From: Paenibacillus turpanensis
GTDB lineage: Bacteria; Bacillota; Bacilli; Paenibacillales; YIM-B00363
DNA length: 64,000 nt
Direction of reading: 5' to 3'
Assembly (NCBI RefSeq): GCF_011421635.1
Contig: NZ_WTLI01000017.1
Span: 1 to 64,000 of the forward strand
This document shows positions 10,626 to 23,200 of this stretch, piece after piece. Position numbers and translations under genes: made by a program. Every line of letters starts with the position of its first letter. The first letter of the stretch is position 1. The notes under the pieces were generated by a model that was given only the letters and a program-made list of their open reading frames with translations, was not told the origin of the DNA and searched no databases.

Positions 10626-11278
10626 GCTTGAGCCAGTCCGTGTATCGCATCGCGGTTTTTGCTTCCGGGGGCGGCACAAATTTTCAGGCGATCGTCGATG
10701 CGGTAAAGGTAAAGGAGCTGGACGTCAGCATTGAGCTGCTCGTCTGCGACAAGCCGTCCGCACAGGTGATCGAGCGGGCGAAGCAGGCCGGTGTGCCGAC
10801 GTTCGTGTTTAAGCCGAAGGATTACGACTCGCGGGAAGCGTATGAACGTGAGATTGTGGCGAAAATGCAGGAGCTGCAGATCGACCTCGTCGTGCTGGCC
10901 GGGTATATGCGCCTTGTTACAGACACGCTGCTGAAGCCGTTTGAAAACCGGATCATTAACATTCATCCGGCGCTGCTGCCTTCGTTTCCGGGGACCAAAG
11001 GCATTGCCGACGCGTTCGATTACGGCGTGAAGGTGACTGGGGTCACGATTCATTTTGTCGACGGCGGGATGGACAGCGGACCGATTATTGCGCAGCGGAC
11101 AGTGCCGATATACGATAACGATTCGCTGGATACGCTCAGTGAACGGATTCATGAGACGGAGCGGGAAATGTATCCGAGGGTCATCGGCTGGTTCCGCGAG
11201 GGACGCGTGAAGCTGGAGGGACGCCGGGTTACGGTTGATTTTGAACAGGATAAACGACAGATCGGGTTTGTGAATTAA
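10622..11278 (+). CDS. purN: GAR formyltransferase PurN
   Basis: Transfers formyl from 10-formyl-THF to GAR. The P-loop-like [12 protein letters not shown], the catalytic Asn/His in [13 protein letters not shown] and the Asp in [12 protein letters not shown] are in their usual order. The 218-residue length is slightly above the usual 190-212. It is coupled to purM by a 4-base overlap. A 22-base gap precedes purH. Confidence 0.97.
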   Translation: MSLSQSVYRIAVFASGGGTNFQAIVDAVKVKELDVSIELLVCDKPSAQVIERAKQAGVPTFVFKPKDYDSREAYEREIVAKMQELQIDLVVLAGYMRLVTDTLLKPFENRIINIHPALLPSFPGTKGIADAFDYGVKVTGVTIHFVDGGMDSGPIIAQRTVPIYDNDSLDTLSERIHETEREMYPRVIGWFREGRVKLEGRRVTVDFEQDKRQIGFVN

Positions 11279-11300
11279 TTATATTGGGAGGGGATTAAAC

Positions 11301-12848
11301 GTGGCGGTCAAAAGAGCGTTGATCAGCGTGTCCGACAAAACAGGCATCGTTGATTTTGCAAAATCGCTGGCTGAGCTTGGGTTTGAAGTGATTTCCACAG
11401 GGGGAACGAAGTCGCTTTTGGAAAAGGAAGGGGTACCGGTTATCGGCATTTCCGATGTAACGGGCTTCCCGGAAATTCTCGACGGCCGGGTAAAAACGCT
11501 TCATCCAAAGGTGCACGCAGGCCTCTTGTCCGTGCGTGACGACGCGGAGCATGTCGGACAAATGAAGGATCTGGAGCTCGAATATATCGATCTCGTGGCG
11601 GTAAATCTGTATCCGTTCCAGCAAACGATTGCGAAGCCGGATGTAGAATACGATGAGGCGATTGAAAATATCGATATCGGCGGCCCTTCGATGCTGCGTT
11701 CCGCTGCGAAAAACCACAAGTTTGTTACGGTGGTAACGGATGCGGCGGACTATCCGGCGGTGCTGGAGCAGCTGAAGGCAAACGGCGACACCACGCTAGA
11801 GCTTCGTAAGCAGCTTGCAGCGAAGGTGTTCCGTCATACAGCGGCGTATGACGCGCTGATCGGCGACTATTTGACGAAGCAAACCGGCGGGGAGCAGCTG
11901 CCGGAGCGTTATACGATCACGTTTGAAAAAATCCAAGAGCTGCGCTACGGGGAAAACCCGCATCAGGCCGCGGCATTTTATAAGAAGCCTCTGGCGGCAA
12001 GCGGCAGCATCACAACAGCCGAGCAGCTGCACGGCAAGGAGCTTTCCTACAACAACATTAACGACGCGAATGCAGCGCTGCAAATCGTACGCGAGTTTGA
12101 CGAGCCTTCGGTTGTCGCGGTGAAGCATATGAACCCGTGCGGCGTCGGCATTGGCGAATCGATTTTCGATGCGTACCGCAAGGCATATGAAGCCGATCCG
12201 ACTTCGATTTTCGGCGGCATTGTAGCAGCCAACCGTGTGATTGACGGCGAAACAGCGAAGCTGCTTAACGAGATTTTCCTTGAAATCGTGCTTGCACCGG
12301 ATTTTTCCGAGGAAGCGCTGACGATTTTGAAGCAGAAGAAAAATATCCGTCTGCTTCGTTTGGGCGACATTCCGCTCGTCGGCAAAAACCCGCAGCATGT
12401 GGTGACCTCCGTCGAAGGAGGCCTGCTGGTGCAGGAAAGCGACACACTTCAAATTACCCCTTCTGAGCTGAAAACGGTGACGGACCGCGCTCCGACCGAG
12501 GAAGAGCTGAAGCAGCTGCTTTTTGCATGGAAGGTTGTTAAGCATGTGAAATCGAATGCGATAACGCTGGCCCGCGATAACATGACGATCGGCGTAGGAG
12601 CGGGGCAAATGAACCGTGTCGGCGCTGCGCGCATTGCGATTGAGCAGGCTGGCGACAAGGCGAAGGGCGCGGTGCTTGCATCCGATGCGTTCTTCCCGAT
12701 GGGCGATACGGTGGAGCTGGCGGCGAAGGCCGGCATAACGGCGATCATTCAGCCGGGCGGCTCGATCAAGGACGAGGAATCGATTAAAGCGGCGAATGAG
12801 CACGGTATTGCAATGGTGTTCACCGGCGTGCGTCATTTTAAACACTAA
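11301..12848 (+). CDS. purH: Bifunctional AICAR formyltransferase/IMP cyclohydrolase PurH
   Basis: Carries out the last two steps to IMP. An N-terminal MGS-like cyclohydrolase domain (about 1-195; [28 protein letters not shown]) is followed by the formyltransferase domain (RYGENPHQ near 214; [11 protein letters not shown] with the catalytic Lys-His). GTG start with GGGAGGGG upstream. The 515-residue length is normal. Its TAA stop shares a base with an ATG at 12848, but purD more likely starts at 12875. Confidence 0.98.
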   Translation: MAVKRALISVSDKTGIVDFAKSLAELGFEVISTGGTKSLLEKEGVPVIGISDVTGFPEILDGRVKTLHPKVHAGLLSVRDDAEHVGQMKDLELEYIDLVAVNLYPFQQTIAKPDVEYDEAIENIDIGGPSMLRSAAKNHKFVTVVTDAADYPAVLEQLKANGDTTLELRKQLAAKVFRHTAAYDALIGDYLTKQTGGEQLPERYTITFEKIQELRYGENPHQAAAFYKKPLAASGSITTAEQLHGKELSYNNINDANAALQIVREFDEPSVVAVKHMNPCGVGIGESIFDAYRKAYEADPTSIFGGIVAANRVIDGETAKLLNEIFLEIVLAPDFSEEALTILKQKKNIRLLRLGDIPLVGKNPQHVVTSVEGGLLVQESDTLQITPSELKTVTDRAPTEEELKQLLFAWKVVKHVKSNAITLARDNMTIGVGAGQMNRVGAARIAIEQAGDKAKGAVLASDAFFPMGDTVELAAKAGITAIIQPGGSIKDEESIKAANEHGIAMVFTGVRHFKH

Positions 12849-12874
12849 TGGGTAAAGGGAGAGGGGATCTAACC

Positions 12875-14134
12875 GTGCGCGTATTGGTAATCGGTCGAGG
12901 CGGGAGAGAGCATGCGATCATTTGGTCCTTGCTGAAGTCATCCAACGTGGAGAAGGTGTACTGCGCACCCGGCAATGCAGGAATCGGGCAATTGGCGGAA
13001 AATGTTCCTCTTAACGAGCATCAGTTTCAGGAGCTGGCGGAGTTTGCGGTCGATCATGCGATCGATTTGGTCGTTGTAGGTCCGGAGGATCCGTTGTTCG
13101 CAGGCATCGTCGATTACATGGAAGCGAAGCAAATTCCGGTATTCGGTCCGCGGAAGAATGCGGCTGAAATTGAAGGCAGCAAGGTGTTTACGAAGGACCT
13201 GCTGCATAAGTATGCGATTCCGACGGCGGCGTACGAGACGTTCGAATCGTATGATGAGGCGCTCGCGTATGTGCGCAAGCAGGGCGCGCCGATTGTCATT
13301 AAGGCCGACGGCTTGGCGGCCGGCAAAGGTGTAACGGTAGCGGCGACGCTTGAAGAAGCGGAGGAAGCGCTGCGCGTCATTATGGTCGACAAGCAGTTCG
13401 GCGACGCGGGCAATCAGGTCGTGGTCGAGGAGTTCTTGACCGGCCAGGAGCTGTCGATCTTGGCATTCGTCGACGGCGAGACGGTGCGCCCGATGGCGGC
13501 GGCACAGGACCATAAGCCGGCATATGACGGCGACCGCGGTCCGAACACGGGCGGCATGGGCACGTATTCGCCGGTGCCGCAGTTCTCGCAGGAGCTGATC
13601 GACGAGGCGGTTCGCACGATTATTGAGCCGACAGCGAAGGCGATGGTGCAGGAAGGCCGTCCGTTCCGCGGCGTACTGTTCGCGGGACTGATGATGACGC
13701 CGCAGGGGCCGAAGACAATCGAGTTCAACTGCCGCTTTGGCGATCCGGAAACGCAGGTCGTACTGGCAAGGCTGGAGACGGATTTGATCGATATCATGAT
13801 GGCGACGGTAAACGGGCGCTTGGCCGATATGGATATTCAGTGGAGCGATAGTGCGGCGGTTTGTGTCGTGCTGTCGGCCGGAGGGTATCCGGGTCCGTAT
13901 AAGAAGGGCGATGTTATTACTGGACTGGACGAGGTTCAGGAGTCCATCGTGTTCCACGCCGGCACCGCGCTGAACGCGAACGGCGAGGTAGTGACGAACG
14001 GCGGACGCCTGCTGGGTGTTACAGCCGTTGGCGCAACGTTCCAGGAAGCGCGCGCGAAGGCGTATGCGGATGTAGACCGGATCCGATACGAGGGCAAGCA
14101 CTACCGCACGGATATCGGCGCGAAGGCACTGTAA
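12875..14134 (+). CDS. purD: GAR synthetase PurD
   Basis: ATP-grasp ligase joining glycine to phosphoribosylamine. The N-terminal MRVLVIGRGGREHAI, the ATP-grasp core (VIKADGLAAGKGV), the DHKPAYDGDRGPNTGGMG loop and the FNCRFGDPETQ metal site are all present. GTG 12875 is chosen because GAGGGG lies 8 bases upstream and the protein then starts exactly at the family N-terminus (419 residues). It is the last gene of the operon. No convincing terminator follows directly; the next strong one is at 14464. Confidence 0.96.
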   Translation: MRVLVIGRGGREHAIIWSLLKSSNVEKVYCAPGNAGIGQLAENVPLNEHQFQELAEFAVDHAIDLVVVGPEDPLFAGIVDYMEAKQIPVFGPRKNAAEIEGSKVFTKDLLHKYAIPTAAYETFESYDEALAYVRKQGAPIVIKADGLAAGKGVTVAATLEEAEEALRVIMVDKQFGDAGNQVVVEEFLTGQELSILAFVDGETVRPMAAAQDHKPAYDGDRGPNTGGMGTYSPVPQFSQELIDEAVRTIIEPTAKAMVQEGRPFRGVLFAGLMMTPQGPKTIEFNCRFGDPETQVVLARLETDLIDIMMATVNGRLADMDIQWSDSAAVCVVLSAGGYPGPYKKGDVITGLDEVQESIVFHAGTALNANGEVVTNGGRLLGVTAVGATFQEARAKAYADVDRIRYEGKHYRTDIGAKAL

Positions 14135-14190
14135 AGCGGGAAGCCTGCCTATGTGGAGGCGGACGATGCCCGTGTGGCGGAAGGGATGCG

Positions 14191-14340
14191 CTACTCTTCG
14201 TTTTCGGACGGAGGATTTGAACTGTTATAAAGCAGTTGGTTACGGTTGACGATCACGAAATATACGGCAAAAATCGTCCCGGTGATGAGGACAATGCCTA
14301 TTCGATGTTGTAAAACGAATTGCATCAGCTCTTCCATCAT
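14191..14340 (-). CDS. Small single-span membrane protein, 49 residues
   Basis: A short gene on the minus strand with a perfect AGGAGG ribosome site (14347-14352) 6 bases before its ATG. The product starts MMEELMQFVLQHR. One hydrophobic segment at about residues 14-31 (IGIVLITGTIFAVYFVIV) follows, then a polar tail rich in Asn, Ser and Glu ending SENEE. This predicts a single membrane span. I do not recognise the family. It lies between the end of purD, which runs toward it, and the bidirectional terminator at 14464-14520, so purine operon read-through would be antisense to it. Confidence 0.7.
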   Translation of the reverse strand: MMEELMQFVLQHRIGIVLITGTIFAVYFVIVNRNQLLYNSSNPPSENEE

Positions 14341-14463
14341 GTTGAACCTCCTATCAAGGTGCTTTTGTAATGAAAATCATGATTAAAATATAGATTATCC
14401 AGTATGCGGAAAAGCTATGTAATCCGGAACAGGATTGCGACTGATAGCGGCTAAATGAACGTT

Positions 14464-14520
14464 AAAAAAGCCTTGAATCCGATGGGAATGAGGGACACCC
14501 GGCGGATCAAGGCTTTTTTT
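14464..14520. terminator. Bidirectional terminator
   Basis: AAAAAAGCCTTGA...TCAAGGCTTTTTTT forms a long stem with T-runs on both strands. It ends the MalT-like gene on the minus strand and can stop purD read-through on the plus strand. Confidence 0.85.
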
Positions 14521-14542
14521 CATTGGCAGAGAAGCTTCATGC

Positions 14543-17140
14543 CTAATCAAGCAGCTTCAGGTTTTGTGCTGTGAAAACGGCTTGTGTGCGTGAGGTGACG
14601 CCGAGCTTATCGTACAGGCGGGATAAATACACTCTTATCGTTCCCTCGGATAAACCAAGCTCTCGAGCAATTTGCTTGTTGGCTGCACCCTGCTGCAAAT
14701 AACGGAGGATGCTTCGTTCACTGTCGCTCAAGGGCTCAATGATTTCGGAAGGCAAGCTGGCTTCCGATTTGTTGCTGCGAGGAAACGATTCGATCAGCAT
14801 ACGGACATACTCCTCAGCTCTATCAAAAGGCATAACCTCACCGTTATTTTTTACTAGCGCTCTAAAATAAACAGATAAAAGCTCCTTCATCTTTGCGCCT
14901 TCGTCAACAAAGCTTCGAATATATCCGTTTGTTTCGCCGATCACAAGCGCCTCATGAAGAAAAGCGAATGCTCTCGAGCGTTGTCCGCGCTGATATTCGA
15001 ACAAAGCCTGCAGGTTCGATATTTCTACTAAACTTGACCAAAGCTGCTCTCTCAGCGATTGGGGTTTAAGCAGTTCGAGCAGGCGCAGGGCCTCGGATTC
15101 TTTATGCTGTTTACCGAGCAAACGCGCAAGGGTGACATAAACATATTCTTGATTAAAGGTAGGCTTATCCGCGGGGGATACACCTAGCCTGGAAAATTGC
15201 TTTTTTGCTGCAGAGAGTCGATTTTCACGCAATAACAATCTAGTTTTGAAGGCAATCAAATAGGAAAGCCAATGGGGCTCGGAGCCATGATCTAGGGCAG
15301 ATATTGCTTGATCAACCCGATCGTGTGCCAGCTCAGTACGCTCTTCCGTTAGATCCAGCAAAGCTCCGGTGATTGCCGCCGGAATCCATAATCCGTCGAT
15401 AGGCTTGGTCACAACGACTCTTTCGATTTGCAGCAAAAGCTCTCGGCTTTCCTCGAGCCGATTCCACTCGTAAAACCCCTCGCATAACGACTGGATGACA
15501 TATAAGTTGATCAGCGAATCCTGCCAGCCGTGGGACTGGAGCACACCGCTAAACATCCGGCCGATGGACTCGGTATCTTGAGATAGACTGCCTTTAAGAC
15601 CAAGCGGAGTTCGTCTGACGAGCGGCTCGGTAATATTATAGTTAAAATTGTAGTAAATCGGATCTTCCGGCAGCATTTGATCCAGAATTCCCTCGATGAA
15701 CGCAAACCATTTTTTGAAGTCACCGGTTAAAAACATGAGATTGGATCGAACAAAGAGAAGACCGCTTTGCAGCTGCTTCCTTCTGTCGATTTGTTCCACG
15801 GAGCCGAGAGCATGCTCGATGGTATCCAGTCTTCCCTCGGCCTGCTGCCACGCCCCCGTCTGAACGAGAATAAAAGCATACAGCAGGGAAAGCTCGGGGG
15901 TAAAAGTAAACTCCGAAGGAAAGCACTGGAACCAATGCAGCAGTGTTCTTAGTTCCCCCTGTTTAAGCACGGTCGGAATGCAGCGCTCCAAATACACCTG
16001 CATCAAATCAAAATCCCGCGCCTCATATGCGTGGTGAAGCGCCTCATCCATGAATCCCCGCTCGGCGAAGCATTGACTGGCCAAACGATTCGTTTGCAGC
16101 CATTGCTCAGGATCCTTTTTCTTAAACAATCCCTGCAGAAACTGCGAAAACAAGTGGTGGTATCGGAACCAGCAATCCTTATCGTCAAGCGGAATCAAAA
16201 ATAAATTCATTGTTTTTACGGCATCCAGCAATTGATGGCTTTTTGACCCTTTCGTGACTGCATCACACATATAAGAATCCATCCGTTGCAGGATAGAGGT
16301 TTTTATTAAAAAATCGCAAATGTCAGCCGGAAGTTTAGTGAAAACCTCATGGAATAAAAAGTCGGTCACATTTCGCTGATCCCCGCTAAATTGTTGGATA
16401 TACCGCTCATAATCGATTTCGGAACGAAGGGAGAGCGTGACGAGCTGTAATCCGGTAATCCATCCCTCCGTACGCAAACGAAGCTGTTCGATGTGTCGAT
16501 CAGACAGCCTACTATCTACCGAATCGCGGCAAAACAGCTCCGTTTCATCCTGGTTGAATTGCAGCTGCAGCATACCGATGTCATTGCGTTCATTCTGGGC
16601 CCTCCATTTGATCGTCGGAAAGGGAGGCTCGTTACGGGACGAAAGAATGATGTGTGCAGTGGGCGGCAGGTAATCGATGAAATAGGAGAGACTATCGTGA
16701 ATTTGTTGCTCATGAATGCTGTGATAGTCATCTATAATGATCGTTACAGTTTCGGATTGGGAAAAGAGTTCGTTTACAAGAGAATCGAGAAACGAATAGA
16801 TTGATAGGCTCGGGAGCAAATGGGAAAGGCTGAGTATACGTTCGCGGGTAGTCTTGGGAACAACCTCTGCTAAGGAATGGACGAAATAACGCCAAAACCG
16901 GATGGAGTCGTTATCCATCTCATCTAAGGATAGCCAGGCGCAGCGCCGCTTCTCCGTATGCGCCCATTGGGCCAGAAGCGTTGTTTTGCCGAATCCGGCA
17001 GGAGCATAGACCAAAGTGAGCCGGCCTTTTATACCGGCTGTAATGGAGTCGATAAGACGTTCCCGCGGGATCTGGGTCTCTTTAGGCACAGGAATTGTAA
17101 TTTTGGTCTTGAGTAAGACAGGGCTTGTCGATTCTATCAT
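14543..17140 (-). CDS. MalT-type LuxR-family transcriptional activator
   Basis: Large ATP-dependent activator of the LAL/MalT class (865 residues). The N-terminal STAND NTPase has a Walker A at LVYAPAGFGKTTLLAQW and a Walker B-like TVTIIIDDYHS. A long tetratricopeptide-like helical middle follows. The C-terminal LuxR helix-turn-helix includes NKQIARELGLSEGTIRVYLS over the last 70 residues. The ATG at 17140 has GAGG 5 bases upstream; an earlier ATG at 17194 lacks a ribosome site. It is divergent from the giant surface protein across a short gap, so it may control that gene, but the sequence does not prove this. The inducer is unknown. Confidence 0.9.
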   Translation of the reverse strand: MIESTSPVLLKTKITIPVPKETQIPRERLIDSITAGIKGRLTLVYAPAGFGKTTLLAQWAHTEKRRCAWLSLDEMDNDSIRFWRYFVHSLAEVVPKTTRERILSLSHLLPSLSIYSFLDSLVNELFSQSETVTIIIDDYHSIHEQQIHDSLSYFIDYLPPTAHIILSSRNEPPFPTIKWRAQNERNDIGMLQLQFNQDETELFCRDSVDSRLSDRHIEQLRLRTEGWITGLQLVTLSLRSEIDYERYIQQFSGDQRNVTDFLFHEVFTKLPADICDFLIKTSILQRMDSYMCDAVTKGSKSHQLLDAVKTMNLFLIPLDDKDCWFRYHHLFSQFLQGLFKKKDPEQWLQTNRLASQCFAERGFMDEALHHAYEARDFDLMQVYLERCIPTVLKQGELRTLLHWFQCFPSEFTFTPELSLLYAFILVQTGAWQQAEGRLDTIEHALGSVEQIDRRKQLQSGLLFVRSNLMFLTGDFKKWFAFIEGILDQMLPEDPIYYNFNYNITEPLVRRTPLGLKGSLSQDTESIGRMFSGVLQSHGWQDSLINLYVIQSLCEGFYEWNRLEESRELLLQIERVVVTKPIDGLWIPAAITGALLDLTEERTELAHDRVDQAISALDHGSEPHWLSYLIAFKTRLLLRENRLSAAKKQFSRLGVSPADKPTFNQEYVYVTLARLLGKQHKESEALRLLELLKPQSLREQLWSSLVEISNLQALFEYQRGQRSRAFAFLHEALVIGETNGYIRSFVDEGAKMKELLSVYFRALVKNNGEVMPFDRAEEYVRMLIESFPRSNKSEASLPSEIIEPLSDSERSILRYLQQGAANKQIARELGLSEGTIRVYLSRLYDKLGVTSRTQAVFTAQNLKLLD

Positions 17141-17298
17141 GGTTACCTCGCGGGAGCATGAATTTTTGCTGATGAATCTTTCTATGTATTCCATTATATA
17201 AAACTATGGAGCAATTAACATTTGTCAATTCATAGAAATGACATTTTTTTTTATGATTGGCTGGGGGGAAACCCGATTTTTATAGGGAGGTTATCAAA

Positions 17299-20200
17299 TT
17301 GACAGCAAAATTATGCCAAAGGCTGATTATACTCACAGCAGTCATGCTGGTGTGCACGCTTGCCGGCTGGAATCGTCAGGCTCATGCAGCCGTAATGATG
17401 GAGGCACTGCCGGAATCAGCCAATATGCCTGAAACTCTGGAAAGTCCATACGCGAGTTTGTACTTTTTGGGCAACGATATATTGGTTACCGGCGGACTTA
17501 AAAACATGTATGGGTTTGCTTCCCATTCCTATGTCTTTCATCCGTCCACTCAGACATGGAGCGGCGGTGCCGCAGCTTTGCAGCTGGGGTATCACAGACA
17601 GTCCATGCTGAACGACGGAAGAGTGTTTGTAACCGGCGGGCAGTATTATGATCCGGCGCCGGCTTCGGGCATTTCGAATACTTATAACAATCGCTCACGG
17701 ATCTACAATCCTGCTACGAACAGTTGGACGGATGCGGCAAATATCCCAAAAGCAGCAATGTTCGACAATAGTCAAAGCACGCTGAAGGACGGTCGAGTGA
17801 TGATCGTAGGCGGTTCCACTGAGATGGGGAGATATGGGGAAATTTACAACAATGCGTATATCTACACCCCCTCGACGGATAGCTGGCAGGAAGTGGCGCC
17901 TCTGCCTAATGGAGTTTACGGTGCGGCACAGAGCACCTTAAACGATGGACGCGTTCTTGTAACCGGGGGAGAAGGTGGTCCATTTAATGAAGCATACATT
18001 TATGATCCCTCGAAAAATACATGGACGAAGACAGCTGACTTTCGTTTTTCGGAGCTCCTGGTCAGACATACGCAGGTGACACTGCCCAATGGCAAAGTAC
18101 TGCTGATGTCGCCCACACACTTTTTTCTGTATGACCCCGAAACCGATACATGGAAAAAGGATTCAGCAATTCCAGTCAACTTAAAAGAGCGCCCGAGCCT
18201 GGTACCGGTTGGCGATAAAGTCTATGTGTTTGGCGGGTATGAGAATCTAAATTATAAGTGGAGCAACAAAGTATATAAGCTTACGATTGACTTTGACGAT
18301 CCAACCGCTCCGGTGATCCATGGGGCGAATCAGGGATGGAGTACATCCGACGCTGCGATTACGTTTACACCGGGAACAGATGTGGGCTCGGGAGTAAAAC
18401 ATGTGGAGTATATGCTCTCAGGGGCAACGACAAAAGGTTGGACTACGTATCAGCCGGGTGAAACGATTTCCATTACGAATTCGGGGCAAACCAGTGTCAG
18501 TGCCCGGACCGTTGATAACTCCGGCAACATAAGTCCTTTGGCTACTGGAACGGTCTCTATCGATCGTACCCCGCCGACTGCTCCTGTCATTAGCCGCTCA
18601 GCAGAGTCCTGGGCCGCGAAGCATGTCACTTTTACTATATCTGCAAGCGATCCGGGAGCCTCTGGATTAAATTATACGGAATTCAGCTTGTCGGGAGCGA
18701 CTACTCTTGGCTGGACAAGATATACGGGAACTACAACGATTAGTGCGGAGGGTCAGACGACGATCCGGGCACGGGCAGTCGATAAAGCGGGCAATGTGAG
18801 CAGTGAAAGTACAGCAGTCATTTCGATTGATAAAACTTTGCCTACGGTCCCCTCTTTAACCTCTTCTACAACGAGCTGGAGTAAAGAGAATGTATCCGTT
18901 ACCGTAGCACCAGGTACGGACAGCGGAGGCTCCGGAGTGAATCGGACAGAATACCGATTGATTGGGGCGTCAACCTTAAACTGGACGACTTACAGTGGAC
19001 CGATCACGGTAAGCGCAGAGGGATATACCACAGTCTACGCTCGAACGATAGACAACGCGGGCAACATAAGTACGGCCAGCTCTATTGCGGTGATGATCGA
19101 TAAAACACAGCCTGCCGTTCCTAGCGTAATCCCGGAGGTAACGACTTGGACTTCCGCTCCCAACGTCAACGTGACGCTGGACACAGGCCCTGATTCGGGC
19201 TCCGGCATGAATCGGTTAGAATACAGTTTGAGCGGAGCGACAACCAAGGGCTGGACCGTTTACTCGGTTCCATTCCCGGTATCCGCCGAGGGTCAGACAA
19301 CGGTGAATGCCCGGGTCATCGACAATGCGGGTAATGTCAGTGCAGTATCATCCGGCACGGTGAAAATAGATCGGACGGCTCCTGCCGCACCGGGAATGAG
19401 TCCTTCCGGCGGAGAATGGACGTCGTCGAACATTACTGTGACTCTGTCCCCGGGAGGCGATGCGGCATCGGGAGCATCGCGTGTGGAATACAGCATGTCA
19501 GGAGCAACTACGGAGGACTGGAAGACTTATACCGGGCCGATTTCGATTACAGCGGAAGGGAACACAACATTGTCGGCGCGTACGGTGGATCATGCGGGGA
19601 ACGTCAGCGCATCCGCCGATGCGAATTATTTAATCGACAAAACGCTGCCGTCCATGCCTACAATTGGCGCGGGAACAACGGATTGGACTTCCGCCTCCAG
19701 CGTGCCATTCACAATTACACCCGGTAATGACTCTGGCTCCGGTATAAACCGGACGGAATACAGCTTGTCCGGTGCGTCGACTGCAGGCTGGACTGCTCGT
19801 CTAACAGGAGAAGTGACCGTAGAGGGTGTAACGACGATCAGCGCAAGAACAATCGATCATGCCGGAAACAGCAGCCTCGTTCGTACAGCCGTCATATCCA
19901 TCGACCGAACGGCGCCAGCGCAGCCGATGATTACACCGGAGACGACGGGAACGACGTCTGCTGCAGCTGTTTCCGTATCCATAGATGGGGGATCGGATGG
20001 CGGATCGGGCTTTAAGCAAATAGAATACAGCCTATCTGGGGCCAGCACGCTTGGATGGACGCCGTACAGCGCTCCGATTTCCATCACCTCGGAAGGGCTC
20101 ACCACAGTAAATGCCAGGGCGGTTGACCTTGTGGGCAACGTCAGCTCCGTTTCCATGGCAGTGGTGCAAATCGACCGTACCGCGCCTGCGGTTCCGGTTA

Positions 20201-23200
20201 TCGTAACGCCGGTTCAAGGCGGGACTACGGGGAATAACAAGCCGGCTATTCAAGGGACGGCGGAAGCGGGAAGCAGCGTCACGCTTCGGCTGGACGGTAA
20301 TTTGCTTTCTCCGCTGGCCGCTGGCGGCGGGCAGTGGTCTTATACGCCGTCTTCCGCATTGGCGGATGGCGTGCATACGGTCACGGCTTTTGCCAAGGAT
20401 ACCGCAGGCAATGAAAGTCCGGTAACTGCGAGCGTATCCTTTACGGTGGATACGACGGCGCCGGCCGCCCCGGCGATCCACTCACCGGCGAACGGCGCTG
20501 TATTGAACAAGGCAAAGCCGGTTCTTACGGGGCAGGCGGAAGCTCTTTCGGTCGTGAAGCTTTATATTGATGCTTCGTTAATGGGTACGGCCGCTGCCGA
20601 TGGCAGTGGAGCTTGGAGCTTCGTATTGACCACTCCGTTGGCGGATGGGGCGCATACGTTGAAAGCAGAAGCGGAGGATGCGGCAGGAAATGTGGGTCCG
20701 TTGTCATCCGAGGTTACGTGGAAGCAGGATACCGTGGCGCCGGGAGCCCCTCTCGTGCTGACACCGCAGAGCGGGAGCTTCACATACGAAACCCGTCCGG
20801 TCATATCGGGTACCGCTGAAGCGGGGGCTGCCGTTTCCATCCGTCTGGATGGCAACGATCTGGCGGTGGTCACTGCTGACGGAAGCGGGAATTGGTTGTA
20901 TACACCGGCTGCCGCGCTGGCCGATGGAGTTTATAACATTGAAGCGGACGCAAAGGATGCGGCGGGCAATGTAAGTCCGGCGTCGGGGGCCGTTCGTTTT
21001 ACGGTGGATACAGCGGCTCCGGCGGCTCCGACGATTACTAGTCCCGCGAAGGCGGCGCAGCTGAATCTAGATCAGCCGACGATTCACGGACTTGCCGAGG
21101 CGGGCGCTGCTGTCCGTATTACGCTGGATGGCGCAGAGGCTGCTGGAACGGTGATGGCTGACGACAGTGGCAGCTGGAGCTTTACGCCGAGCAGCGCACT
21201 GACGGATGGCCTACATACCGTCAAGGCGGCGGCTGTAGATGCGGCGGGCAATGTGGGACCGGCTTCGGAGGGTGTGGCGTTTACGGTTGATACGACAGCG
21301 CCTGCAGCTCCGGTAGTGGTTTCCCCGGCGAAGGATACCGCAACGGCGATGGCCGAGCTTTCCATCTCGGGAACCTCGGAAGCAAGTGTAACGGTGAGCG
21401 TATACCTGGACGGTACTCTTGCGAATAAGGTGCAGGCGAACGGAAGCGGCGCGTGGAGCTTCACGCCTACCGGTGTGCTGAATGTCGGCCCGCATACCGT
21501 TCAAGTGCAGGCTGTGGATGCGGCGGGCAATGCGAGCGAGCTTACAGATGAGCATTCGTTCCGCATCGTGTCCGATAATGCCGGACTTGGCATGCTTAAG
21601 CTGAGCGGCATCGAGCTGAACGAAACGGTAACAAGCTCGACATACTCCTACACGGCGAAGGTCCCGTATTCGTTGTCGAGCACTGTGATTACTGCAGCGG
21701 CGCTGGATCCGAATGCATCGGTACGTATTTTGCAGGACGGTCAAGGTGTGACAGGTCCAGTCGGTCTGCTTGTCGGCAAGCAAACCTTCACGGTTGAAGT
21801 GACGGCGCAGGACGGGAAAACCGTTGGGCGTTATACGGTAATGGTCGAGCGAAGTCCTTCAAGTGTTGTCAGCTTGAGTGAACTTACGGTTAGTCCGGCT
21901 GCGCTGCTTCCGGCTTTTGATGAAGGGATCACGGAATATACCGCCACGGTGGCGAACAGTGTATACAGAGCAACGATCAGCGCAAGAGCAACCAGTGCTG
22001 AGGCAAGGATCGAAATAAACGGCACTCCTTTTGCCGGACCGGAAGGAGCGCTGCCCGTCGACTTATCGGTGGGAAGCAATCCGATTACGATCCTTGTAAC
22101 CGCGCAGGACGGCGTATCGACGCAGAAGTACGAGGTCGATTTGAATCGGGCGCCGAGCTCGAATGTGCTGCTGAACGGATTGGACTTGTCTGCGGGAGCG
22201 GTTGAGCCTGCGTTTGACAGCGGCATCGTTCGCTACAAAACGAAGGTTAACTACGGAACGGCCAGCACGACGGTAACGGCGTCCGTCTACGACCCGAATG
22301 CGACCTTGGCCGTAAACGGTGTTCCGCTGCTAAACGGGCAGCCGTCCCAGCCGATTGCGCTGGAAGTAGGCGTCAATCCAATATCCGTCACGGTAACGGC
22401 GCAGGATCGCGTGACCACTCAAAGCTATGTGGTCGAGGTCACCCGAAAGCCGATCCCTGATGTGACCTTAACCGGCCTTGAGCTGACCGATGGCAGACTG
22501 GCCCCTGCTTTTACCAGCGGTGTCACATCGTATACGGCATGGGTCAGCTACGAGACGGAGCAAACGACAGTAACGGCTGCGGTTTACGATCCGGCAGAGG
22601 TGCGGCTTAGCATAAACGGGAAGGCGGCGGTAAGCGATCAAGCGGTTGAGCCGATCCCCCTTCAGGTTGGCGCGAATACGATCAACCTGACAGTTACGGC
22701 TCTGGATGGAACAGCGGAGAAGACGTATACCGTTGTGGTGAACCGGATGGATGACTCCGACGACGATTCATCCGATTCCCCGATCGAGGTGCCGCTGCCT
22801 GAGGAGGCTGCTCAACCTGAACCGGTTCGCCCCGAAGCACCAAAGCCTGAACCGGCGAAGCAGCCGAAGGGAGAGCTAGGATTTAGGGGATGCGAGCAGG
22901 ATTCCGGTACGCAGGACTCCGCGGCATCGTCCGGCGCTTTTGCCGATATGCAGGGGCATTGGGCGGAAGATGTAGTTGTCGAAGCCAAGGAATGCGGCAT
23001 CGTCAGTGGTTACGTCGACGGCACATTCCAGCCGGATGAAGCGATAACGCGTGTTCAGTTCATCGTAATGCTGATGAATGCAGCAAAGAGCGGGGCGGAC
23101 AATGGATCTCCTGCATCAGCAGCCCCAACGTTTACAGATGCGGAAAGCATCCCAGACTGGGCGATGGATAAGGTAGCCGCGGCAAAAGCATTAGGCATCG

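Noticed and set aside
18300..21600. DNA repeat array or CRISPR
   Set aside because: The periodicity is a protein-domain repeat of about 90 codons with diverged DNA, not short identical repeats with spacers.
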